64,000 bases of DNA from contig DASXUL010000089.1 of NCBI GenBank assembly GCA_036504855.1, positions 19,346 to 83,345 on the forward strand, written 5' to 3'. The DNA comes from DASXUL01 sp036504855. Lineage in GTDB: Bacteria; Armatimonadota; DTGP01; JAKQQT01. Both the position numbers and the translations under genes were made by a program. The notes under the pieces were generated by a model. That model made no database searches, was not told the origin of the DNA, and was given only the letters and a program-made list of their open reading frames with translations. Below are positions 27,201 to 33,900 of the stretch, piece by piece (position 1 is the first letter of the stretch; each line of letters starts with the position of its first letter).

Positions 27201-29820
27201 CGTGCGCGTGAAGCCGGACGGCGCCGACGCCGGCGACGGCGCCACATGGGATACTGCCATGCGCACGATCCAGGCGGCGGCGCAAACCGGAGCGGAGGTC
27301 TGGGTGGCGGCCGGCACGTATCGGGAACACGTGAAGCTCGGCCCGTCTGCGGCTCTCTACGGCGGCTTCGCCGGATCTGAGGCGCAGCGAGATCAGCGCC
27401 GGCCCGGACATAACGAATCGATCATCGACGGCGCCCTGACGGGCACCTCGGTCACTATCCGATCCGGCGGGTGCAGGGTTGTGGTGGATGGCTTCACCAT
27501 CCGGAACGGCGTTGAGGGGGGGACGTGGGTGGCCGGCGGCGGTATCCTCGTGGACTCGTCCACGGCCACCATTGCGAACAACCTCGTCACCGACAACGGC
27601 AACTTCCAGATGGCGTGCGGCATCCAGGTGCGCGGCGGCGTGGTGGACATCCTGGGCAACACCGTCCAGAACACCGTCGCTCAGCACGGCCCCGGCATCA
27701 GCCTGTCCTCCGCAACCGCCAACATAGCGGGCAACCTGATTCGTTGGAACGGCGACGGCGGCATCCAGACGAATGGAGGGACCGTGTCTGTTACGGATAA
27801 TGTCATCCGTGAGAACGGCGGCATGGGCAAGGCCATCACGATGTACAGCAGCGGTTCCGTCCTCCGCAACATCATCGTGGACAATGATGGTCGATACGCC
27901 GGCGGTATCGAGTCAACCGGCGAGGACGTCATCATCGCCGACAACCTCGTGGCGTGGAACGACACGGATGATCGCCCTGCCGGCATTATCGTTGGCGGCA
28001 AGAACTCCGTGGTGGCCAACAACACGATCGTCGCCAATACGTGCTCGAACAGCGCCATCGCCCTCGCCGCCAGCGATGGAGTGCTGGTGGTGAACAACAT
28101 CATCTCGGGCAATACCACGTATTCCACATACCCCGCCATCAGCGCTCCCGCGTCGTCATTCCGGAACAACCTCGTCTTCGGTAATACCCTGGACTTCTCG
28201 GGAACCGATCTCGTTGGAGCGAACGGCAACGTCCGGCAGGATCCGCTATTCGCTAACGCGGATCTCGGCGACTTCCGTCTGCGAGAGGGCTCGCCCGCCA
28301 TTGATAGCGGCGACGATAGCGCGCTGCCGCTTCTGGGCGCCACGGACCTGTATGGGCAACCGCGCATGCAGGGCAGCCATGTAGATATGGGCGCCCTGGA
28401 GTCCAACGGCCTACCGCCCGACACCATCCCGGCGATGCGAATATACGTGGCTCCCGGCGGCGATGATGGTGCGGACGGCAGCTCGTGGGGCGCCGCCAAG
28501 CGGACCATCCAATCCGCCATCAGCGCCGTCCGTTCACCTGGTGGCGCTGAGGTGTGGGTTGCCGCCGGCTCCTACGCGGGCAACGTCACCCTGTACGGCA
28601 ACGTCAGCCTGTATGGCGGGTTCCGGGGTGACGAGACGGAGCTCGCCCAGCGCGACGTGCGCCACTACCAGAGCGTAATCATCAGCAGCAGCGGCGATGC
28701 GGTCTACCGGAACGGAGGCGTGGGCCTATCGGTCATCGATGGGTTCCGGATCCAGCACGCCGAGTACGGCATCTACGCGTACCGGGCGAAGGTTACCGTC
28801 TCGAACAACACGATCGTCGGCCCGAACGCGGCCAACAGCGTCGGCGCCGGAAGCGGTGTTCTGTTGTACGACACATCCGGCGCGGTAACGGGCAACGAAG
28901 TGTTCGCCAGCGGCGGCGATGGCATCTCATCCGTCTCCGCCGACGGCCTGGGAACAGGCTTCCCGGCGACGATCCGCGGCAACTCCGTTCACGACAATCT
29001 CGGCCGGGGCATTACGTGCAGCACGGCATTCACCATCGCCGGAAACACGGTGCGCGCCAACGGCCGCAGTGGGATCTACGTAAACGGCACGGGGCTGGTG
29101 GCCGGCAACTCCATCACGGCGCAGAAGAAGCCGTCGTACTACGAGGCCTCCGGGATCAACGTCGCCGGAGGGGACGTAACGCTTGCCAACAACCTCGTGG
29201 CCGGGTGCACCGGCAGCGGTTCCGGAGTGGCGCTCAGTCTCACCGGGAACGTGCGGGCCGTCAACAACACCATCGTCAACAATGCCTCTGATACGCCCGG
29301 GCAAGGCGTCATCTCCGGTTCCTCCGGCTCCTTCGCGTTCACGAACAACATCGTGACCTTCAACTCCGGCGGCTTCCAGGCGGGCTCGGAGCAGGCCGCC
29401 TTTTCCTTCCAGAGCAACGATTCATGGGCTAACGGGACCTCGGCCTATGTCGGCATAACGGATCCAGTCGGGGGAAACGGCAACATCTCCGCCGATCCGC
29501 TCTTCGCGGACGCGGGCGCGGGCGATTTCCGCCTCTCGACCGGCAGTCCGTGCATTGATGCGGGCCGCGTGGTCAGCATCCTGGATGGCCTGGACGACAT
29601 CACGGGCGCCCCGCGCATCCAGGGCGCCACGGTGGACATGGGCGCCTACGAGTTCGGTACTGCTCGCCCGTATTCGCTGGCGGATGTGGCGGCGGCGTTG
29701 CGGTCAGCGGCCGGGCTTGACATAACGTCGGCGGATGACATGGCTCGCCTCGACCTCGACCGATCCGGGTCGATCACCGCGGCGGACGCATGCCTCGTCC
29801 TTCGGAAAGCCACCCCGTAG
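18235..29820 (+). CDS. Giant secreted protein of ten tandem beta-helix modules with a dockerin-like C-terminus
   Basis: About 3861 residues. The GTG at 18235 is chosen because GGAGGA (18222-18227) lies 7 nt upstream and a clean signal peptide follows; an in-frame GTG at 18205 has no ribosome site. Ten modules of about 320-460 residues follow. Each opens with a (V/I)xVxxxGxDANDGxxW strand, then a Q(A/S)A helix, a (E/D)VWVAAGTY strand and LYGGFAGxE. It continues with Asn-rich helix rungs (NNxI, GNxA) and closes with FHIQPDSP, AGD, DxDGQxRIQG, VDIGADESDG. This is the choice-of-anchor Q / parallel beta-helix type. The last 47 residues are a degenerate dockerin-like pair with LDLDRSGSITAADA, which still looks like a calcium loop. 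No catalytic domain is visible. A surface adhesin or glycan scaffold is inferred. Confidence 0.9.
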   Translation: MVRLLSVRRLLAPLVRLFPILMLLLAAGSPPARAAVIYVWSHATGAADGASWGSAFTTVREGLNAAQPGDEIWVAADAYREQVSLKDRVALYGGFAGTETARDQRSWNQHSTTILDPTNDRVLVTAPAGVGRQAVMDGFTLMSGEPALLCDGGSPTVRHCTFHNNFAYSGSTNDDKGGALACRNGAAPRISNCLFAINTATLGGALYCASSSPELVNNTFVQCTDHSASGGPSGGAIYITGAVAAPVFVNNIVTHCGLVAMDAAAPGQATFRNNLFYSNSTSTSGGPASTFLNLPDPTGANGNISGDPKFASYGHANYHIQADSPARNAGDNAAVMPEESDIDGQSRIQGDTVDIGMDESDGTTYDDPALIIHVRPDGNDALDGRTWATAQKTPSLAAAGLYLGDELWVAAGVYTSGGLHLPSGVGLYGGFAGNEETRDSRDPVKNGVTIAAPISASGGPQASPTVVDGLTVDCSRSSQYGLQILGGWSNVRRNTFRDLTNTSRGALQIAGSASVVQGNTFLRNRSSNGGAVYVASSLDGGQTGYGVLALTLVDNVFDGNSASDGGAVYLNGANATVANNVFLRNTGTRGGALFSSSGALKLTNNTIVASGFPGAGGSSGAVALLGSTAATIVNNVFAYNSIVFGVNGAAPVIAHNGFYRNATYLYNSAAVPPSTDGNLSADPRFADIPHGDFHIQPDSPLRDAGDDAVVSAGDVDVDGQPRIQGGHVDIGADECDGSIRPAGPQSIIRVSPTGDDANDGSDWTKAKKTVQAALTAAGADGSEVWVAAGTYSELVSVPAFVSLYGGFAGTEVERNQRDPRANVSTLDGALSGPIVTLRNPAALGVDGFTLTRGRPQSGGASAVLCSGAMAAIANNVITDCVAPAILLNSGASPAIRGNSLRAVAAPASGSSSAIYAVAGTAPLISENIVSGSAVTCIQMLGGGLIATNTLAMSTSSAAAIILGSASTSPVVNNIIAMGNGYGVAGGANAPGLVRRNCIYGNRMGAYSGFSYAAGTDTNLIANPRFANVPAGNFHIQPDSPCVNAGEDASVIPGDTDMDGQPRIQGAHVDIGADESDGANWPGFVVYVRTDGDNANDGRTWAAAKQTVQAAIDAAFAAGGGEVWTAGGSYVEQITLKSGVELYGGFAGTETLRAQRDTAKNASILEGDHKSPVVKATTGIGADAVLDGFTIQNGGSQYLPTAKGAGLNITSASPIIRNNVITGNAASVGGGIYVASGAPLIEGNTFSGNLAGQGAAIYLAASGNAVIRNNTMTGNTARGSSASGAGIYSLSASPVISGNTLRDNHATNPSTVSGSGVNGGGIFVNKGTVEITRNVISGNEATTGGGGLYVAGATGTIFANAISGNFASTGGGLMLNAAAPQVANNIISGNGAASGGGLYLMVASPALVNNTVAGNSAPDGGALYLAASSNPAIANNILAWNTSGVFGVSGAAPTFRSNILYGNAAYSVRNVPDPTGANGNLAVDPRLAAPAFGAVHIQPDSPARDAGDASAALGDVDVDGQARIQGGGVDIGADESDGTVWTAAPPVVRVSPAGSDANDGSDWSHAKLTVKAALSAAASQGGGEVWAAAGIYSEQVTVAPFVHLYGGFSGRETVLKQRDFRRRASVLDGGGVGPVVTLQSGAYGTVSGWTVRNGQVALQTAPYSGGGIHVAYSGALVADNIIVGNSAPSGGGVGVDHGCPTITRNQFIANGTPDSTLGGAVSLGTGTTARLVDNTFIGNAGTYGAAIFTYANGSVIANNTISRNPSLSTGTAVYVIRDQRNPAATVAVTFANNIVEGSYAGLSVSDGSGTGVIARNNCMWANKTNYAGITDPTGQSGNFTANPLLADPDSGNLHIQPLSPCVGAGDAGVISAGDQDIDGQARIQGAGVDIGADESDLTLWKNELRVLRVSLTGDDANDGASWAKAKRTIQAAVEAFGPEGGEAWIAAGVYNERVTLRPYVRLLGGFQGIEGLASQRNWAAFPTVLNGAQSGSVITAGRGALAAAVDGFTIRNGKAASVGGGILVQADGVTIAHNVIAANAAQNGAGLAAVKASVVVEDNAFWGNAADANGGAIFLNGATATITNNTIASNSATAGGGAYGTGGKAVVTNNIIAFNSSGLANDASVGAPFTAANLKCNDVFGYGVDYANVTDQSGINGNLHVDPQFSNAAGNFRLKPTSLLIDAGDDYAVAAGSLDLAGGPRIRSGHVDMGACESDGPLTPSGPSLIRVRADGSDANDGSSWQSAMKSVQAAVNAVRVPGEIWVAAGTYVGRTIMRPGIALYGGFAGAETVRGQRNPKASVSVLDGDAKGSVVVIPIGSDSATVVDGFTIRNGATPGNYSVSGSAILSVGGSPLIRGNVITGNTVTNGGAVFTDGGAPAITDNVISANSGSGVETNNASPVIERNVITSNGIGIRVSRGAAAVRDNIIANHTGAGVSIYLAAVTLDRNRISRNTASLDGAGVSATNATLIARDNAISSNRFVPNGYLEATRAAAGVYLAQSNATLINNTIAGNGGLGGAIECLQSTLSAVNNIIAFNGRGIVRPDGDTSALTLSHNDVYGNLSGDYANVPDATGANGNIQVDPRFADIAHGDTHILPESPARDAGDAAADAGPTDIDGQPRIQGGQMDIGADESDGQPRVTAAPIIRVSPTGNDANDGSDWGHAMKTIQAGISSLPSGGDVWVAGGSYNERLKLAPFTHLYGGFAGTETAREQRDFRANRTVVDGSSDTLPITTPVIDVPEGSLYTTVDGFTACLGGNGIVVEGSASAVIANNVAANNYGGGIAAIDVASVDILNNVISGNSMTLAGIPTSISVLGCSLFVSGSRVTVANNVVVGNIASPAVQVYGDQATFVNNTIAANFGSALALPPSNVAVANNIIAFNGSGVYQDTYHTSGLPDVWSHNDVYGNPGGDFVNVEGPAGAAGNLNADPRFADLSTGDARLMPDSPCRDAGDTGRAVSALDLGGAPRVQGTAVDIGAFESDGQPVSTTRRIVRVKPDGADAGDGATWDTAMRTIQAAAQTGAEVWVAAGTYREHVKLGPSAALYGGFAGSEAQRDQRRPGHNESIIDGALTGTSVTIRSGGCRVVVDGFTIRNGVEGGTWVAGGGILVDSSTATIANNLVTDNGNFQMACGIQVRGGVVDILGNTVQNTVAQHGPGISLSSATANIAGNLIRWNGDGGIQTNGGTVSVTDNVIRENGGMGKAITMYSSGSVLRNIIVDNDGRYAGGIESTGEDVIIADNLVAWNDTDDRPAGIIVGGKNSVVANNTIVANTCSNSAIALAASDGVLVVNNIISGNTTYSTYPAISAPASSFRNNLVFGNTLDFSGTDLVGANGNVRQDPLFANADLGDFRLREGSPAIDSGDDSALPLLGATDLYGQPRMQGSHVDMGALESNGLPPDTIPAMRIYVAPGGDDGADGSSWGAAKRTIQSAISAVRSPGGAEVWVAAGSYAGNVTLYGNVSLYGGFRGDETELAQRDVRHYQSVIISSSGDAVYRNGGVGLSVIDGFRIQHAEYGIYAYRAKVTVSNNTIVGPNAANSVGAGSGVLLYDTSGAVTGNEVFASGGDGISSVSADGLGTGFPATIRGNSVHDNLGRGITCSTAFTIAGNTVRANGRSGIYVNGTGLVAGNSITAQKKPSYYEASGINVAGGDVTLANNLVAGCTGSGSGVALSLTGNVRAVNNTIVNNASDTPGQGVISGSSGSFAFTNNIVTFNSGGFQAGSEQAAFSFQSNDSWANGTSAYVGITDPVGGNGNISADPLFADAGAGDFRLSTGSPCIDAGRVVSILDGLDDITGAPRIQGATVDMGAYEFGTARPYSLADVAAALRSAAGLDITSADDMARLDLDRSGSITAADACLVLRKATP
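18340..29650 (+). repeat. Ten tandem coding repeats within the giant gene
   Basis: Modules begin near 18340, 19341, 20470, 21481, 22867, 23944, 24901, 26161, 27194 and 28435, a period of about 0.96-1.39 kb. DNA similarity is strongest at the junctions that encode RIQG/VDIGADESDG and the following VxVxxxGxDANDG. The interior length varies by whole beta-helix rungs. Such an array can recombine and change module number. Confidence 0.8.
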
Positions 29821-29850
29821 CCCAGGCCCAACGTCAGGCTCGCACTCCAC

Positions 29851-29887
29851 GCGGCGGAGGATGCCGGAACAAGGCGTCCTCCGCCGC
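29851..29887 (+). terminator. Terminator of the giant beta-helix gene
   Basis: A perfect 11-bp stem (GCGGCGGAGGA, 29851-29861, with 29877-29887), a 15-nt loop, then GTCTTTTC. It lies 30 nt after the stop codon. Confidence 0.75.
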
Positions 29888-29970
29888 GTCTTTTCATCTC
29901 AGAATCCCCGCGGAGGGGGCCGCCCGCGGGGCCGATCGGTTCGAGCATTGGGCGCCGGGGCCCGTCATGC

Positions 29971-30008
29971 GCAGTGGGGGCGCATCCCGGCGGATGCGCC
30001 CCCACTGC
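29971..30008. terminator. 17-bp perfect hairpin between convergent genes
   Basis: Left arm 29971-29987, loop CGGC, right arm 29992-30008; all 17 pairs match. No T tract is seen on either strand. It lies 24 nt past the stop of the minus-strand thioredoxin gene, so it probably ends that transcript. Confidence 0.6.
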
Positions 30009-30031
30009 GGAATCTGAAACAGCCGCCCATG

Positions 30032-30709
30032 TTACGTCCTCGTCTTGACGGCCTTCATGTATTTGGCGGGATCCTTATCGAACTTGGTCTTGCAGCCGGG
30101 GCAGCAGAAGAGATATGTCTTGCCCTGGTAGATACTCCGCGGCGTGTCATTCGTGATCTTGGCGATCGTCTCGCCGGTGACCGGGCACTTGGCGGCCGGC
30201 TTGGCGTTGGACGGCGCCGGCGCGACGGAGCAGGCGTAAGCCGCAGATTTCTTGCGGGCAGCGCGAAGCTCGTTCAGGAAGTTGGCCGGAGGCGCATAGC
30301 CAACCAGGCGATGGACCTCCTCGCCCTGGCGGTTCAGGAAGAGGATGGTGGGGTAGCCCTTCACTTCATACTTCTTCGCGAACTCCTTGCCGCCTGCGTC
30401 CTTCTCCGGGTTCAGCTTCACGGCAATGAAGTCCCTCTTCACCGCATCGGCCACGCCCTGCTCGGAATAGGCGCCTGAATCCAGCTTACGGCACCAGTAA
30501 CACCAGTCTGTGTACACGTCCACCATGACCAGCTTGCCGGACTCACCGGCTTCGGCGATGGAGGCATTCAGGTCCGAAGAGAACCGGACTTTCGTCGGGA
30601 TTGGGGGCGCAGTGGGATGCTTCTCGGCGGCCCTGGGGGCAGCAGCGAAGATCATGGCGCTCAGGAAGGCGGCGACAACGGCCGGGCCCTTCCGCGGCAG
30701 CTTTGTCAT
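30032..30709 (-). CDS. Exported thioredoxin-like protein fused to a YHS domain
   Basis: 225 residues from the ATG at 30709, supported by GGAG upstream and a signal peptide (about 1-28); an in-frame extension to 30901 is unsupported. Residues about 40-150 are a thioredoxin fold with DWCYWCRKL (Cys70 and Cys73 as CxxC) and the cis-Pro segment KGYPTILFLN. Residues about 174-225 are a YHS-type metal-binding module: KCPVTGE, then YLFCCPGCKTKFDKDPAKYM. YHS domains bind metals such as copper through these cysteines. The pair suggests a periplasmic thiol reductase or metal chaperone linked to copper or cytochrome maturation. Thioredoxin and YHS in one chain is uncommon to my knowledge. The neighbours give no clue to the partner. 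Confidence 0.85.
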   Translation of the reverse strand: MTKLPRKGPAVVAAFLSAMIFAAAPRAAEKHPTAPPIPTKVRFSSDLNASIAEAGESGKLVMVDVYTDWCYWCRKLDSGAYSEQGVADAVKRDFIAVKLNPEKDAGGKEFAKKYEVKGYPTILFLNRQGEEVHRLVGYAPPANFLNELRAARKKSAAYACSVAPAPSNAKPAAKCPVTGETIAKITNDTPRSIYQGKTYLFCCPGCKTKFDKDPAKYMKAVKTRT

Positions 30710-30916
30710 GGGTGTCTCCTTGTCCAACTGGTCCGTGGCCCTGGCGATGCAGGCCGCGGCGATTGCTCGTACACCCATCATGGCAGGCTGGCGGCGCCTG
30801 AGGGAAGGCTCAGACGGCGCTACGCCGCGATGGGAGCCTCGAGGCCAACGTCGGGCTCCCCACGCGGCGTATGCCATCCATCTGGTGACGCCGCCGCGCA
30901 TTGCGTTACGACGTCT

Positions 30917-30968
30917 CTCTCCGGAGCGTGGGGTCGAGTTGATCTCCTCGGCCCCACGCTCCGGAGAG
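30917..30968 (-). terminator. 17-bp hairpin after the discoidin-domain gene
   Basis: CTCTCCGGAGCGTGGGG (30917-30933) pairs perfectly with 30952-30968 around an 18-nt loop. It begins 12 nt past the minus-strand stop at 30980. There is no T tract. Confidence 0.65.
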
Positions 30969-30979
30969 CGATTCGATCG

Positions 30980-33900
30980 TCACAGGTTGAAGAGGCCGCG
31001 GTCGATGCGAACGGCATCCAGAATCGTGATCTTCTGGTCGCCGTCGCGGTCCAACCGGGCCAGGTCGGCAGGCGTGACGGCTGTCAGGCCGGCGGCGATC
31101 TGAAGCGCGCGTTGAACATCCGCCACAGATGGGACAGGCGTTGCAACGGCAACGTTGGCGGCCTGAACCTCCCAGATGCCCAAGTAGTCTCCCTTGTGCC
31201 CGGTCAGCGTGAGGCGGACGAAACGGGCAGATTGGGCCGCGAATGAGATGGCATCTACCTGGCGCCTCCCGTCGGGGAGATCGGCCGGGTAGCCGCCGGT
31301 GGCGTTGGCGGTTTGGTAGACGCTGGTGTAGTTGGCGCCGTCCGTGGAAAGGTCGATGGAGTATTGGCCGCTGACATCCACGTTGTGGTTGGCCGCGACG
31401 TCGGTGTACCAGCTCACCACGGCCTGGTTGACCGTTTTGACCGACCCGAGGTCGGTGGTGATGTGCACCGGGTTATCCGCGTTCACCACGGGGGCGGGCG
31501 AAGCGTCGCCGATGAGGTCCGACTCCCAGTGCGTTGTGAAGTTGCTGTCTCCAGCGAGGGCCGGCGGATTGGCGGCAGTCGTCAGATCGGGTCGGTCTGA
31601 CGAGGCCGACGTCACGAGGTTCGGCGAGCTGTCTCCAAGCACCAGGGTTGGCCCGGCTGTTCCGGCGCCAGGGATGATGGTATACGCGGCGGAAACCGGG
31701 ATAACCGTATTTCCCGCTCCGGGCTTGTGAGCGCTTATCCGGTAGGATCCAGCGCGCGGAAGCTGAAGCCGGTATACGCCGCCTTCATCCGTCAGAGCGT
31801 ACGAATTCCCATCCGGATGCACACCCACGTAAGCTCCAGCCACCGGATTTCCGGCTTTGTCCACCACCTTCCCCTGAATGGTTACCGGCAAGCTCTCGAC
31901 TTTCAGTTCGTAGATGTCGAAGTGGGTGCCGAAACCGAGGTACTTGTCCAGGTAGATCTCCAGGTAGCGGCCGGAGACCGGCTGCAGCGCTGGCGAACCG
32001 ACGATATCCGTGTAGGCCACGAAGGTCGGCGTGGCGTGGAACCGGTTGCCGATGCTCTGGCCGGAATCGTACAGAAGCGAGCCATAGACGGCGGCCTGGG
32101 TGTAGGTGAAGTCGTCGGGGTTCGTGGGAGGCGGGGTGTCGCTGACGCGCAACTGGTAGTGGTCTGGCCGGGAGTCGGTGGCCAGCAGGATGATCTGATC
32201 GATGAACTTGTAGTTGATCGTCTGTCCGAGGTCGAGGACCACGAACTGCGGATGGTCATACCCGCGTGGGTTGGTTCCGGCTGGCGTTGTGGCGTCCGAG
32301 GCCCATCTCGGGTTGATGCCATCCACCAGGTTCTCCGGGGCGTACGTGGGGTCCAGGATGCTGGAGAAGGCGACCACGGGTTTGCCGAGCGCGATATCCA
32401 CGGTAGCGGGCTGGTCGTACACGATCTCGGTGAGGCTGGTAGCCGGTTGCAGCGGCACGTTCTTGCTGGCCAGGACGTGGTCAACAACGGTTCCGCTGTC
32501 CGGATACGCTTGCACAACGTAGCTCGTGCCAGGCTGCGGCTCGAACGAGAGCGACCAGTTTCCGAGCGCATCCGTGTTGGTGGAGGTGATCGGGAGATTC
32601 AGTCCGTTGGTGGCGGATTCGCGAACCCCCACCATGTAGTTGCCAAGCGGCGTCACATTGCCGGCGCTGTCCGGGGAGGTGTGCAGAGTGCCGCGGAACA
32701 CCGGCAACTGGATGCGGTGAACGGATACGTCGTCCCAGTACACGTGGTTACCGGCGGGAAGCAGCGTACCGTACAGGCGGATCTGGAGGAAATGGTTGTC
32801 GGCTTCGGCGGGCACGGTGTAGTCATAACTGATCTTCGTCCAGTCGAACGTGCCGCTCAGGGCCAGTTGCAGACCGGCGTTCACGAAGTCGAGGCTGGAG
32901 GGGTCGTCAGAGGCGAGGTCCGGGCGGATGCGGAGGATCGCCCTACCGCCAAGCGTGGAGCCGGAATCCTGCGTCTTCTTCACCCACGCCGTGATGCGAT
33001 AGGTGCCTCCGGCCACTTCCGGGATGGTGGGCCCGGCGCCCCGATTGTCGGTATTCACGGCGCCTGGCGTGGACCCTTCGGGTTCCCATGCGAGGTTGGC
33101 GCTGCTGGAAGCATCGTATGGCCCCACAATCTCCACCGCTCTGGAACCGGAATGAGCGTTGGACGAGATGTACCGCCATCCCGGCGCGTACAACTCGGCG
33201 TTGGGATCTACCGTGAGAGAGCCAAGATAGTCGCGCCGGTACCAGCCGAGCGGCTTTAGTGCGGGCGCGGCGGGGTCCGGCGTTTCGAAACCGCCGTTGG
33301 TCACCAGTTCCGGCGCCACAAGGGCCAGGTTCTGCACGGTGGTCGCGTCGGCCGTGAGAGTCACCGAATAGGTTGCCGTCGTGTACGCCACGGCGGAGGC
33401 GGCAATGGTGTAGGTCCCCGGGTCCAGATATAGCTGGTAGGCTCCGGTGGTGTTGGTGGGGGGGAGGACCAGCGGCGTGCCGCCGCCAGTCGGGGTAACG
33501 GTGATGTTGGCGCGCGGAATGGGGCCGGTTGTAGCGGCATCGATCGCGAAGCCCTTCAGCACGGCTTTGCCCGGAGGCTTCGGAAGCTCCTCCTCCGTGG
33601 CGTCGGCGCCAATGGTTGCCGTGATGCTATCCGCGAACCCATTCGCGGCCACGTAAATCCAGTCTGCCTGCGGATCGCTGGGCGGGGAGCCGCCGCCGCC
33701 GGATCCCGTGAGACCCACCTTTCCGGCGCCAAACCAGAGCGCAGCATCGGCCGGCGCCGCCTCATACTGGAAGCCGCGCGGTTCAAGGCCGCCGCTTGAG
33801 AAGGCCTTGCCCTGAATGTCGGTGCTCGCCCCGGAACCGGTCACCTTGAGGACGGCGAAGTTCCATGCGGCGCCGGCCTGCGTGTAGTTGTAGAACGTGC

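Noticed and set aside
18235..29820. Regular repeats that could look like a CRISPR or satellite array
   Set aside because: The repeats have a period near 1 kb, lie in one open frame and encode similar protein modules. No short direct repeats with unique spacers are seen.
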